NCBI GenBank assembly: GCA_958430865.1
Contig: CAUDNR010002569.1
Span: 13,795 to 76,431 of the forward strand
Length of the DNA: 62,637 nucleotides
Direction: 5' to 3'
Source of the DNA: Entrophospora sp. SA101
Taxonomy: Eukaryota > Glomeromycota > Glomeromycetes > Entrophosporales > Entrophosporaceae
Shown here: positions 23,424-32,479 of the stretch, one piece after another
Layout of the letters: the number at the start of each line of letters is the position of its first letter
Position numbering within the stretch: position 1 is the first letter of the stretch
Program-made: the position numbers and the translations under genes
Notes under the pieces: model-generated
Told to the model about the DNA's origin: nothing
The model's database searches: none
The model's input: only the letters and a program-made list of their open reading frames with translations

Positions 23424-23847
23424 GCCTAATTTTCCCCACCGAGGAGAAATTCATTGAGTTGATTATAATTATAAAACCCAGCGGGGAGGAGAAATCAAAA
23501 AGACCCGTCCTTCTTTGGTGGTGAGTAATGATACCCAGAATGAATTTGACGACCAGATTATTGTGGCCCCTTTAACTACGGAGGAAGCGGAGCCGACCGA
23601 AGACTTTGAGGTGTTTATTGCTAACTCTCCGGATAATGGCTTAGAAAAACCAAGCAAGATTCTTTTAAATCGTTTACAAACCATTGACAAAGTGGTCCGT
23701 CTAAAAGGACTGGTAGGAAAAGTTAGTTTGGAAATCAAGCAACAAGTAAATAAAGCTTTGAAATTAGTTTTGGCTTTTTGGAATAAGATTAAGATACAAA
23801 CTACTAGAATTAGTAAATTAGTGTTAAATGGAGGAGGCAAATATTAA
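23410..23847 (+). CDS. MazF/PemK-type endoribonuclease, toxin of a toxin-antitoxin pair
   Basis: Family members cut mRNA at short sites and slow growth when the antitoxin decays. Start ATG 23410, 145 residues, with one TGA to be read as Trp in the first beta strand. Family signature: a G-E-I-x-W strand near residue 14, the KKTRPSLVVSND strand-loop near residue 35, and a strand with VAPLT near residue 58. The C-terminus is longer than usual. Convergent with the coiled-coil gene, 8 bases apart. Description from sequence only; activity not shown. Confidence 0.82.
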
Positions 23848-23855
23848 CCAACCAA

Positions 23856-26800
23856 CTATTGCTTACTCTTGCTTCCACCAATAATTTTTGATTTCATCAA
23901 CAATCCCCCAACAGTTAGCAAACTAGCCACTAAGCAACTAATTAAAATAATTCTTTCTTGGTTTGGCTGGGGAATTAATTCTTTTTGCGTTTGACTAATC
24001 ACCGGCAAAGATTGAACATTTTGTTTTTGCTCTAAATGTTTTTGAATGAAGGCTTGTCGGGCACTAACTACTTGCTGATAACTAGTTGCTTGGGTAATTT
24101 GTTGTTTAATAGCACTGTCTACTGTTTGGTTAAATAATTGCTCTAAACTTTCTAATTCTAGTTGTTTAATTACCGCTAAATCTTCCCCGAAAGGAGTAAG
24201 TTCTTTTTCGAGTTTAGTAATAGTTTGGTTAGCTTGGTTTAATTCTTGTTCTAAACTTTCAATAGTGCTATTATCAGTAATGGTAATTGGGTCTTGTTTA
24301 ATTAACTGTTGAATTCGGTTAATAACTTTTTTTAAATTAGGTTCTGGGAGGTTGAGGTTTAAATCGCGATTAAGTTCGTCAATGATTTTTTGTTCCTTAT
24401 TGGCTAATTGAACTTGGTAGTTTTCGTTTTCAGATTCAAGTTTTTCAGCCCGAATTTTTCAATTTTCTAATTCTTGCTGAGTAGGGCGGTTATCTCTTTC
24501 TCTTTCTCTTTCTGCTTGCTGTTTATCCTCGTTAGCCTTGGCGATTTGCTGTTGTCAATTAGAAGGAACAGCGTGTAATTTAGTTTTAGTTTGTTTGTGG
24601 CTTTCTTTTTCTGCTCTTATAATAATCTGAACAATCGCTGTTAGGGAATTGTTTACCCGTGTATTTAAATCGGTTTGACTAGTAGCATTTTGTAAATAAT
24701 TTTGTCAGGTATGACTGGTGTTAACAATATGTCCATTATCCTGTAATTGTTTTTTTAATTGAGAATGGTTAATACTATTAGCAGTAAGTAAAGTATTTAT
24801 TCGGTCAATGTGATTTTGACAACTATTATTATAGAAATTAACCAAATCAACTAGACTTTTCCCTGTATTATTACTTGGAAAATTATTAAAGTTATTTATT
24901 CCCAAAATGGTTTGAAGGTAATTCTCGTAGTTAGTGAGTTTGCTCTGCGTCGTGTTTAGTTCGCTTTTGACTGTGGCAAGGTTAAGTTCTTTCTCTTGGA
25001 CTTTGGCTTCTTGCTCTTTGGCTTTGTCCTCGGCCGTTCGCTTGTCGGTTTCCGCTTGCTCTTGGGCTTTTAGGGCTTGCTCGGCTTCTTTCACGGCCGC
25101 TTCCATTCGCTTGATTTCTTCTTTTGCTGTGTTTAAATCATTCGCATTGGCTTCATAATCTTTCTTTTCTTTCTCCAATTCAGCAGTTTTTAATTCCAAA
25201 GACTCTTGGGTTTCTTGTAGTTCAATTCTTACTAAATTAGCGGCTTCTGCTTCCCTATAAATTTCCGCTTCTTTTCTCGCAAGTTCCTCACTAATATTTT
25301 TATTTTCTGCCCCTAATCTACTTACTCTTTCTTCTAATTCTTTAATCAGTTCTTTTCTCTCATTAATTTCATGTTCATCAACATTAAAATCAGTTGGTTT
25401 TTGGTCTCTTGCTGATTGAGAAGTTTGTATAAGTGATTGAATTTGTTCTTTCATTTCCTCAATTCTTCTTTCGTATCTTGTTCTTTGTTCTTCTAATCGA
25501 GAAGTCGTGCTCGGTGCCTTAGAAAGAGCGACAGAACCAGCAGGCTTTACTGTTGCTTTAATTTTCTTGTATTCCTGACTAATCCAGTTAGAATTAAGCA
25601 AGGAGGAGGAGTTTGAGTTAGTCCTTTTCCTAGTAGAAGCTGAAAGGTTGTCATTAAATTTACTTGTTGGTTGCTCTTCTTCAACTGTGTCAAGGCTGAT
25701 TTGTGGTGCTATTAATTTGTTTGCTTCATCTATTTGTTTTTGCTTATACGATAATTCATCTCTTAATGCGTCAATTCTATTCTGCTTCTGAATATTTTCG
25801 TTGGTTAGGGCTTCGTTTTCTTTTATTTTGCGTAATTGTTCACTTTCTAAATTTCTTATCTCATTTTCTTTGGCTGCTAACTGGGATCTTAAATCGTCAA
25901 TCAACGGAAAATAATCGAGTTTTTCCTCTTCACTATCAGTATTTAGACCAGTATATACACTATCAGAAGTGTCTTGCCTTTGGTGTGTTGGTCTTTCGTT
26001 ACTCTTCTTACTCTCGTCGCTTATTTGGGGAGAGGAGGGAAAAAAACTCTTGTTTTCAACTGGACTGTCAAGGAACCTTTTCGCTTCCGTAAACAAATTT
26101 CCTCTAATATTTTCGGAAGAACTAGTGGAAACTCTATGAAGACGAAAACTGGTGTTTGAAATCAGGGAATTACGGCGGGATTGGTTAGCTAATTGTTCTT
26201 CTAATTCGCGGTTTATTCTTTGATAGGATTTAAGGCTTTTTACTAATTCTTTAACTTGGTCTTTATTATAAACTTTCGGGGTGCCTCCTCGCTCGTTATC
26301 AGTTTCTGTATCACTAATAATTACCTGTTCTTCCTGCTTTCTTATTTCTAATTCCTTGCTTTTATTGGCGAAATTTTGCTCTAATTCTCTCGTATAATTA
26401 GCTAATTCCGCATGACTATACTTAGTCTAGCAATTTCTTGCTCGTATCCTTCGCTTTGGCGCCGTAAGTTTTCAACTTCATTCGCATTTTGTAACGCTAA
26501 CTGGTTAAAATCATTTTCACTTTTCGTTATTTTCGCTTCTAGTTCTTCAACTTTTTTTTCTAATTCTAATTCTTTACGACTACTTGACTCATTGATTAAT
26601 TGAATTGTTTCATTTTCTTTCTGGGTTAAGAGTTTATTGATTGTCTCTAAGGCGTTTTTAGCTTCATTAGTTTCGCGTCGTAATTGGCTTGCTTCTCTAT
26701 CTTTTTCTTCAACGACCCTATTCAATTCTTCAATATCAGCGATTAGACGAGAAATTTCTCTTTTGTCTGCGTTAATTTGCCGTTCTGGCATTTTTTTAAC

Positions 26801-27114
26801 CACTTCTCGCTCTTGCTTTAATTCTTCTTCATTTGAAGCAATTCGTTCTTTTAAGGCGTTAATTTCTTCCTTTAATGTCTGGTTTTCTCTTGTAAGTTCT
26901 ACATTCTGTTCATTTAATCATACCCCGTTTTGGATAAGTGTAATTATTTTTTCTTTGTCTGTGAGTCCTTCGAATGATTCAGCTTGCTGAACCCCAAGAT
27001 CTTTATCTTCTCCTTCGTTGAAAAACTGTAAATCTAATTTAAATCAGCCCCGTGGTGGGATACTGAATTTCGCGGCTGTGGCGGTGTCCGTTTCGTGGTG
27101 GGAGGCTGAATTTT

Positions 27115-27158
<44 letters not shown>

Positions 27159-27226
27159 ATTGCTAGACAAAGAACTTTTGTTTTGAGAAGTTGAGGAAGA
27201 ATGGGATTGCTGGCAATTAGCAGCAT
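23856..27226 (-). CDS. Long coiled-coil protein with C-terminal membrane anchor (frame broken once)
   Basis: Reading TGA as Trp, one frame is open from TAG 23856 up to about 26425: heptad-rich Glu/Lys/Gln helices, a Ser/Thr-rich stretch (STRKRTNSNSSSLLNSNW), and a C-terminal transmembrane segment (RIILISCLVASLLTVGGLL) with a basic tail. At about 26405 the frame ends upstream in TAG, and the coiled coil continues in the next frame (EVENLRRQSEGYEQEIARL) back to the (AG)20 tract and, in that frame, to ATG 27226. A one-base shift, real or a sequence error, joins the two parts. Total about 1100 residues. Likely anchored in the cytoplasmic membrane. Unrecognised; see the tract and N-terminal module entries. 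Confidence 0.65.
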
Positions 27227-27514
27227 GTTCTTTTATTTCTTCGGTTTGGTCTCCGTGGCCGTTAGATTTAATTATTTTGATTACGGCTTGGCAGGAGGGG
27301 CATTTTTCGAAGTTGTAGTTATGACCTCCTGTTTCGGGATGCCTTACTTCGTCTTTTCTGTCTCTATTTCCTTGGTTAGGACAAAACCTAAACTCAAATT
27401 TTGATAACTCTTTTTTCTTTTAACTTCCCAATCTTCACATTCAGCTAAGTTTTCTTTTAATCATTCCTGACAGTCAGAACAATTATTATTTATGCACTTT
27501 ATTTTCTCATTCAT
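27039..27514 (-). CDS. Zinc-finger N-terminal module entering the GA tract
   Basis: ATG 27514 opens MNEKIKCINNNCSDCQEW (Trp by TGA). At a six-T run (27411-27416) a one-base slip is needed to continue as KFEFRFCPNQGN, HPETGGHNYNFEKCPSCQ and EHAANCQQSHSSS, giving two Cys/His clusters. The frame enters the (AG)20 tract as an Arg-Glu repeat and, with 20 units, ends 24 codons later at TAA 27039. With 18 or 21 units it would run straight into the coiled-coil body. It looks like the front of a longer protein whose joining depends on repeat number. Function unknown. Confidence 0.5.
27116..27155. repeat. (CT)20 tract, left arm of an inverted pair
   Basis: Twenty CT units on the plus strand, preceded by AATTTTG. 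With 28339-28375, (AG)16 followed by CAAAATT, it forms an inverted repeat of about 39 bases. On the minus strand it is read as an Arg-Glu repeat in all frames, so length changes never create a stop inside it but move the downstream frame by two bases per unit. Confidence 0.95.
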
Positions 27515-27555
27515 AATATTATAATTTTAGTTCTGACCTATCAGGATTGTTTTTT

Positions 27556-27879
27556 TTAATGGCAATCAGGGCAAATTCCATGTAAGCCGTCAGTAAACAC
27601 TTCTATTCCCACATGAGCATCAAGTTCCGGTCAAAAAATAGTTCTGCCATCCCAAACTTCATATTTTTCTAATTGTTTAGGTTTAACATTTTTATGTCCT
27701 CATTTGGCAAACCAGTCGGTGGGAATACTGGTTTTTCGACCATCATCCAAGAAAGCAGTTATTTCTGATTTGCTTATTTCCAGTTTCAAAATACGCGGGT
27801 GTTGGCAAGTTTCTTTCCGGACTGCTTTTAGTTTTGCCGGCTTTCTTATTTCTCGTTCAATTTCTCTTAACCTTGTCAT
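27556..27879 (-). CDS. DUF2442-like protein, 107 aa
   Basis: Partner of the upstream DUF4160 gene. ATG 27879 follows that gene's stop by 7 bases; an upstream TTG in the same frame is less likely. The family core is visible: ILKLEISKSEITAFLDDGR, TDWFAKWGH and WDGRTIFWPELDAHVGIE, matching the DUF2442 pattern of a strand with F-x-DG and a late I-x-W...D. Two Trp are TGA. DUF2442/DUF4160 pairs are widespread, often beside mobile elements, and have been proposed as toxin-antitoxin-like; the role is not established. Confidence 0.75.
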
Positions 27880-27886
27880 AATATTA

Positions 27887-28138
27887 TTAACTATTTTTAA
27901 CCTCTTCTCACTTATCAAGATATTTTGCTTTTCTTTCTTTGACTATTTGATAAAGTCTGCTTTTTTCTCCCTGGGGAAAGTTTTTAGGTTTTTTGCTTTT
28001 TAGCCGTAAAGGAGAAAGATAGTATTGGATTTCTTTCCCGTGTCCCCAAATGTGGATATGAGGTTCTTTGCCAAGCATTTTGGGCTCTCCTTCTTTGAAG
28101 TAGAAAATATAGCCATATTCTCGGTCGACAGTTGTCAT
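27887..28138 (-). CDS. DUF4160 protein, 83 aa
   Basis: ATG 28138, stop TAA 27887 after one TGA Trp (DKWEEVKNS). MTTVDREYGYIFYFKEGEP and KEPHIHIWGHGKEI fit DUF4160, which opens with a strand, Tyr/Phe-rich turn and E-P-x-H-x-H. It is followed directly by DUF2442, the common order. Both genes l lie between the inverted GA/CT tracts. Confidence 0.78.
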
Positions 28139-28149
28139 TATGGTTATTT

Positions 28150-28335
28150 TTAATCAGCATCATCATCGTCAGGGTCAAAGGGGTCGGGGTCAGAAGGGTC
28201 AGGGACAAAATCAGGCTCAGGAGTGGGGTCGTTTTCTCCGGGTTCAGGGACATTTACTTCGGGGTCAGAGAGAGGGATTTCGGTTTCTCCTCCGCTGCCA
28301 GGAGGTGGATTTCAGTCGAGTTGATTAAAAGCAAA

Positions 28336-28371
<36 letters not shown>

Positions 28372-28497
28372 AAAATTAAAGATAGAAATTCCTCCTCCGT
28401 GCCGGAGGTGTAAATGGCAAGACACTACTACTCCTAGTGCTAATAAGCAATTTAATTGAAATATTGACCCTAAAAAGCAAAATCCCTCCTTAGCCAC
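28150..28497 (-). CDS. Acidic Pro/Asp-rich C-terminal module, start uncertain
   Basis: The frame ends in PDPSDPDPFDPDDDDAD before TAA 28150, 12 bases upstream of the DUF4160 start, and contains NPPPGSGGETEIPLSDPE (Trp before it by TGA). Upstream it passes through the CT tract as a Leu-Ser repeat to ATG 28497, but that part lies antisense to a coiled-coil gene and is probably not native. The acidic part (28150-28338) looks real; like the coiled-coil genes it is joined to the tract and may be the back half of a protein whose front is elsewhere. Confidence 0.4.
28339..28370. repeat. (AG)16 tract, right arm of the inverted pair
   Basis: Sixteen AG units on the plus strand followed by CAAAATT, the reverse complement of the left arm's AATTTTG(CT)n. 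The outer flanks match for 7 bases beyond the tract; the inner flanks do not. The 1.18 kb between the arms carries the zinc-finger module, DUF2442, DUF4160 and the acidic module. Confidence 0.95.
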
Positions 28498-28910
28498 CGA
28501 ATTAAAGCATCTTAAAGAAGCCTATGAGGAATTTCAAGACCAAACTCAACAAAAAATATTAGAACTAAAAGGACAAATAAACTGATACGACCAACAAAAC
28601 ACCTTGCTAGAAAACCAATTAGAAGCATTCAAAGAAAACGAGGAGCATTTGTTGAACCTGATTGATTATTTACAAAACGAATGAGAAAAAAAAGAAAATC
28701 ATTATATTGAAGCAGAAGAATTTCAACTAGAAAGATTAAATAATTGTTGCCAAGCAGAATTTAAATAGTTTAGCGGTGGTTAATCCGCCAAAAGAAATAA
28801 TTCAGCCAGCAAATAAGGAAAGAATTATTTGAATTGGCTTGTTATTGACTGCTTTATTAACGATTGGTGGATTGCTGGTAAAAGTGGCAAAAAGGAAAGG
28901 TAAAAACTAG
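28371..28910 (+). CDS. Second coiled-coil body with membrane anchor, no start codon
   Basis: Begins at the right GA tract: KLKIEIPPPCRRCKWQD (C-x2-C), a coiled coil (ELKHLKEAYEEFQDQTQQ and ENQLEAFKENEEHLLNLI), then after a one-base shift near 28760 NKERIIWIGLLLTALLTIG and GLLVKVAKRKGKN to TAG 28910. Four TGA codons are read as Trp. No ATG precedes it in frame before the tract, and upstream across the tract the frame is open but without ATG to 28154. The anchor resembles that of the left body (ERII-I--L---LLT-GGLL-K). It appears to be a silent back half waiting for a front. Confidence 0.6.
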
Positions 28911-28933
28911 TTTTAAATGATTGATTAATAATT

Positions 28934-30568
28934 TTATAATAAATACTCGGGGTGAGAGGTAATTATTTTGGTAATATCTTTTTTTCGTTTCAGGAGAGTT
29001 AAAATTTTTTCGTCAATTGTCCCTTTGCAAACTAAATCAATAATTAAGCGAGTTTTGGGGTTTTCGCTCTCTTTGGTGGGTAAAAAACGGGCTTCGGCTT
29101 GTTCGTTGTCGGCCGGGGAATAACTGCGGTCGGCGAAAACAGCAATATCGGCTTGACTTAAATTTAGTCCCAGACCTGCACTTTGGATATTACAGAGCAA
29201 AATTTTAATTTTTTGTTGCTGAAAATCGTTAATGAATTCAATTCTTTGCTGGTGAGGAATTTTACCAGTAAGCAAAGCTACTTTTAGTTTTTTTTCTTGT
29301 AAAGCCTGGGCTAAGGGTTCCAAAAAGGTTTCGGTACGGGTAGAAAAAATGAGTAAACTTTGTTGCGAGTTGGTTTGACAAAAATTGACTAAATAAGCAA
29401 TTTTGCTCCCTGGACAATCTTTCAATGATTTTCGGTCTTCTTCGGTCAGAAAATCTTTTTTGTCTCTTTCCTCGTGAATCAAAGCCGGAGGGAATAAAGT
29501 TAAAGTTTTGAGTTTAGCCAGAAACTGCAAGGGATAATTTTTGTCTCATTTTTGGGTTCAGCGGGAATAAAGCAATTGCTGTTTTTTTTCCATCAATAAT
29601 TTTATTTCTTGTTGCTCAATTAAAGGCAATCAGGGCAAAACTTCTTTTTGTTTGCGGGCAACGGAGATTTGGTTCAAGCGCCTTTGTAATTCTTGGCTCA
29701 TTCTTTCATTTTTGAAGCCTAAAACTCTTTTAATTTTGAAAGCTCTTGGTGCTTTGGGGATTTCTGTTTCCTTCACTCAAAAAAACTCTTCGGCAAATTT
29801 TCAATAGGAAGCATAAATTTCTGGTTGGAGAAACTTTAAAATGCCAAAAATGTCGCTCGAATGATTAACTACTGGCGTTCCAGTTAGCGCCATTTTGTAC
29901 TCACTGTCTTTTAAGGTGTAAATACTTTTGCTTTGTTGAGATTGATAATTTCTTAAATAATGAGCCTCATCAATCAGTGAACAAAAAGTCGGTTTTTTAT
30001 TTTTTCGCAGGTTCCGAAAATATTTGCTGTCAATTTTAAAAATATCTTTGGAAACGATAATAATTCAATTTTTTTCTTGACAAAATTTTTGGTAAATAGT
30101 TTGTCGTTCAGTTAAAGACAAATAACTAAGCAGATAGGCCGGTTGGTTTAATCAATTTTCCACGGCTTCTTGTCATTGGGCTTGGAGAATGCTGGGACAA
30201 ATAATGACTAAATTAGGAACTTTTCAACGTTGAAAAATTGCCAAAGCCGTAGGAGTTTTTCCGGTTCGCATTTCGTTAAAAATGCCAATATTTTTTTGCT
30301 GGCTGAGAAAATTGACGTCTTTTTCTTGGTAAGGTCTTAATTTAAAGTCGGTTTTTTTTACTTGCCATTCCCCAGAAGGGAAGACATAATCAGAAAGTAT
30401 TTTTTTTAGTTTACGAAAATTAAGCAGATTTTTTGCCAGGTAATAACTTTGGGCCTTGCCATTGTACTCAGCATTTAAACAAACCGCCCAACTGTAATTA
30501 GTTTTCAAAAAAATTTTGTCATTTTCAATCTGGGTAATTTCAATTTTCAATTCGGGTAATTGAGGCAT
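28934..30568 (-). CDS. SNF2-type DEAH helicase/ATPase
   Basis: Swi2/Snf2-family ATPase that would move on double-stranded DNA. ATG 30568, 544 residues with many TGA Trp. Motifs: Q-like LRPYQEKDVNFL, I FNEMRTGKTPTAL, Ia VIICP, II SLIDEAHYLRN, III MALTGTPVVNHS, IV LLIFSTRTETF, V CNIQSAGLGLNLSQAD and VI DNEQAEARFLP (where most have an Arg-Gln pair). It lacks the long accessory domains of host-restriction or chromatin enzymes. Standalone SNF2 proteins like this are frequent in Mollicutes and phages. A decayed copy of its C-terminal half is at 353-481 in the fungal part. Confidence 0.9.
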
Positions 30569-30745
30569 TAATTTATATCAACTCAAAACTTTAAACTTCG
30601 ATTTTTTCCTTAATCTAAAACAAATTCAGAGATAGTTTTAAGTTTCCTTTTTTGGTCTATATTATAATTTTAGGTGTTTGATATATCGGCGGATGATTGC
30701 TAAAAATAATAAATAAAATTTGCAAAAAGACGTAAAAATAACAAT

Positions 30746-30931
30746 ATGGCCAGAAAAGCACTAATTGAGAAAGCCAAAAAGACACCCAGATTTGCGGTGA
30801 GAAAATATACCCGTTGCTTGCAATGTGGTCGCTCTCGGGCGGTTTTTCGTAACTATTTACTCTGTCGAATTCATTTTCGCGAGTGAGTTTACAAAGGCTG
30901 AGTACCAGGCTTTAAAAAACTTTCTTGGTAG
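30746..30931 (+). CDS. rpsN: 30S ribosomal protein uS14 (zinc type)
   Basis: Start ATG 30746, 61 residues. [20 protein letters not shown], then [19 protein letters not shown] and CRIHFREWVYKGWVPGFKK. In this type the zinc ligands are normally C-x2-C and C-x2-C; here the fourth is His (CRIH), a conservative zinc ligand. Two Trp are TGA. It is separated from rplE, its usual upstream neighbour, by 15 kb. The 240 bases after it contain no recognised gene. Confidence 0.93.
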
Positions 30932-31168
30932 ACAAAAATAAACTAATTTTTAGCAAATTTCTCTATCTGAAAACAGTCCATAATGCCGAGAATAGGGGGA
31001 TTATTATCGTCTAAGCACTAGGTTAATTTATAGGTTTGTTTATTTTATAAGGCATAATAGCAAGCGTTTATTAATACTACTATAATTTCTACTTCACTAT
31101 CTAATTGGGAATTAATACTTTTCTAATTAAATCATCGGTGATTAACTTGGTGATTAATTCTCTTCCGG

Positions 31169-31284
31169 TTAGATTATTTTCTTTTTTTTGCCATATAGAT
31201 AAAAATCAAAAAGAAAAAGTAAAAATATTAATAATAAGAAACCTTGTTTCGCTAAAATCTGCTTAATTAACTTGCGCCCATAGT
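31169..31284 (-). CDS. C-terminal end of a membrane protein, cut by the gap
   Basis: The minus-strand frame enters from the N gap and ends in a hydrophobic helix (GFLLLIFLLFLFDFYLY) with a Lys-rich tail and TAA 31169. It is the far end of a gene whose rest lies in the unsequenced part. The longer X-filled frames across the gap are artefacts. Confidence 0.45.
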
Positions 31285-32284
31285 NNNNNNNNNNNNNNNN
31301 NNNNNNNNNNNNNNNNNNNNNNNNNNNNNNNNNNNNNNNNNNNNNNNNNNNNNNNNNNNNNNNNNNNNNNNNNNNNNNNNNNNNNNNNNNNNNNNNNNNN
31401 NNNNNNNNNNNNNNNNNNNNNNNNNNNNNNNNNNNNNNNNNNNNNNNNNNNNNNNNNNNNNNNNNNNNNNNNNNNNNNNNNNNNNNNNNNNNNNNNNNNN
31501 NNNNNNNNNNNNNNNNNNNNNNNNNNNNNNNNNNNNNNNNNNNNNNNNNNNNNNNNNNNNNNNNNNNNNNNNNNNNNNNNNNNNNNNNNNNNNNNNNNNN
31601 NNNNNNNNNNNNNNNNNNNNNNNNNNNNNNNNNNNNNNNNNNNNNNNNNNNNNNNNNNNNNNNNNNNNNNNNNNNNNNNNNNNNNNNNNNNNNNNNNNNN
31701 NNNNNNNNNNNNNNNNNNNNNNNNNNNNNNNNNNNNNNNNNNNNNNNNNNNNNNNNNNNNNNNNNNNNNNNNNNNNNNNNNNNNNNNNNNNNNNNNNNNN
31801 NNNNNNNNNNNNNNNNNNNNNNNNNNNNNNNNNNNNNNNNNNNNNNNNNNNNNNNNNNNNNNNNNNNNNNNNNNNNNNNNNNNNNNNNNNNNNNNNNNNN
31901 NNNNNNNNNNNNNNNNNNNNNNNNNNNNNNNNNNNNNNNNNNNNNNNNNNNNNNNNNNNNNNNNNNNNNNNNNNNNNNNNNNNNNNNNNNNNNNNNNNNN
32001 NNNNNNNNNNNNNNNNNNNNNNNNNNNNNNNNNNNNNNNNNNNNNNNNNNNNNNNNNNNNNNNNNNNNNNNNNNNNNNNNNNNNNNNNNNNNNNNNNNNN
32101 NNNNNNNNNNNNNNNNNNNNNNNNNNNNNNNNNNNNNNNNNNNNNNNNNNNNNNNNNNNNNNNNNNNNNNNNNNNNNNNNNNNNNNNNNNNNNNNNNNNN
32201 NNNNNNNNNNNNNNNNNNNNNNNNNNNNNNNNNNNNNNNNNNNNNNNNNNNNNNNNNNNNNNNNNNNNNNNNNNNNNNNNNNNN
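31285..32284. other. Assembly gap, 1000 N; bacterial-to-fungal junction
   Basis: Exactly 1000 Ns, a standard placeholder length, between bacterial sequence on the left and fungal sequence on the right. No base links the two. Confidence 0.98.
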
Positions 32285-32350
32285 TGACCATACAAATTTT
32301 ATTGCATTTTTGATTGGAAATTTTTTTCTCAAAAAATGGCGGTGTAGCAC
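32285..32350. mobile_element. Inner part of a fungal DNA transposon end
   Basis: AT-rich subterminal sequence leading into the 29-bp terminal repeat at 32351-32379. The element's body lies in the gap. Confidence 0.5.
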
Positions 32351-32379
32351 AAAAAGTTCAGTGACTAAGTGACTTGCAC
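32351..32379 (-). repeat. 29-bp transposon terminal repeat, right partner
   Basis: Reverse complement of 12699-12727 with one difference in 29. It is followed by a short CTATAG at its outer edge, consistent with a TA target. Confidence 0.7.
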
Positions 32380-32479
32380 TATAGTAGGATAGGTTTTTGC
32401 CAATTTCGAGAGATCTGCGTCAATATTTACCAAGTATATTCATTTATATAATTACCCGAAATTTATCCATCATTAAAAA

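Noticed and set aside
24934..27404. Plus-strand Ser/Phe/Leu-rich frames over the coiled-coil gene
   Set aside because: Antisense shadows of Glu/Lys-rich helices; composition and lack of motifs argue against them.
27100..28380. GA/CT tracts as a CRISPR or satellite array
   Set aside because: They are simple dinucleotide runs without spacers or repeat units; no CRISPR array was seen anywhere in the window.
28132..28413. Plus-strand frame from ATG 28132 through the right GA tract
   Set aside because: Its front is the antisense of the acidic Pro/Asp module and its end leaves the coiled-coil frame after the tract, so it joins nothing sensible.
12782..31284. Mitochondrial origin of the TGA-as-Trp block
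   Set aside because: Fungal mitochondria also read TGA as Trp, but gatA, obgE, rpoA, a DHH phosphoesterase, recombinase and toxin-antitoxin genes in compact order are bacterial.
12782..31284. True integration of an 18.5 kb bacterial segment in the fungal chromosome
   Set aside because: Not excluded, but both junctions are gaps and the bacterial genes are intact and code-4; a misjoin explains this without further assumptions.
31263..32350. Long open frames of X residues across the 1000-N gap
   Set aside because: They are translations of Ns and carry no sequence information; only the hydrophobic end at 31169-31284 may be real.
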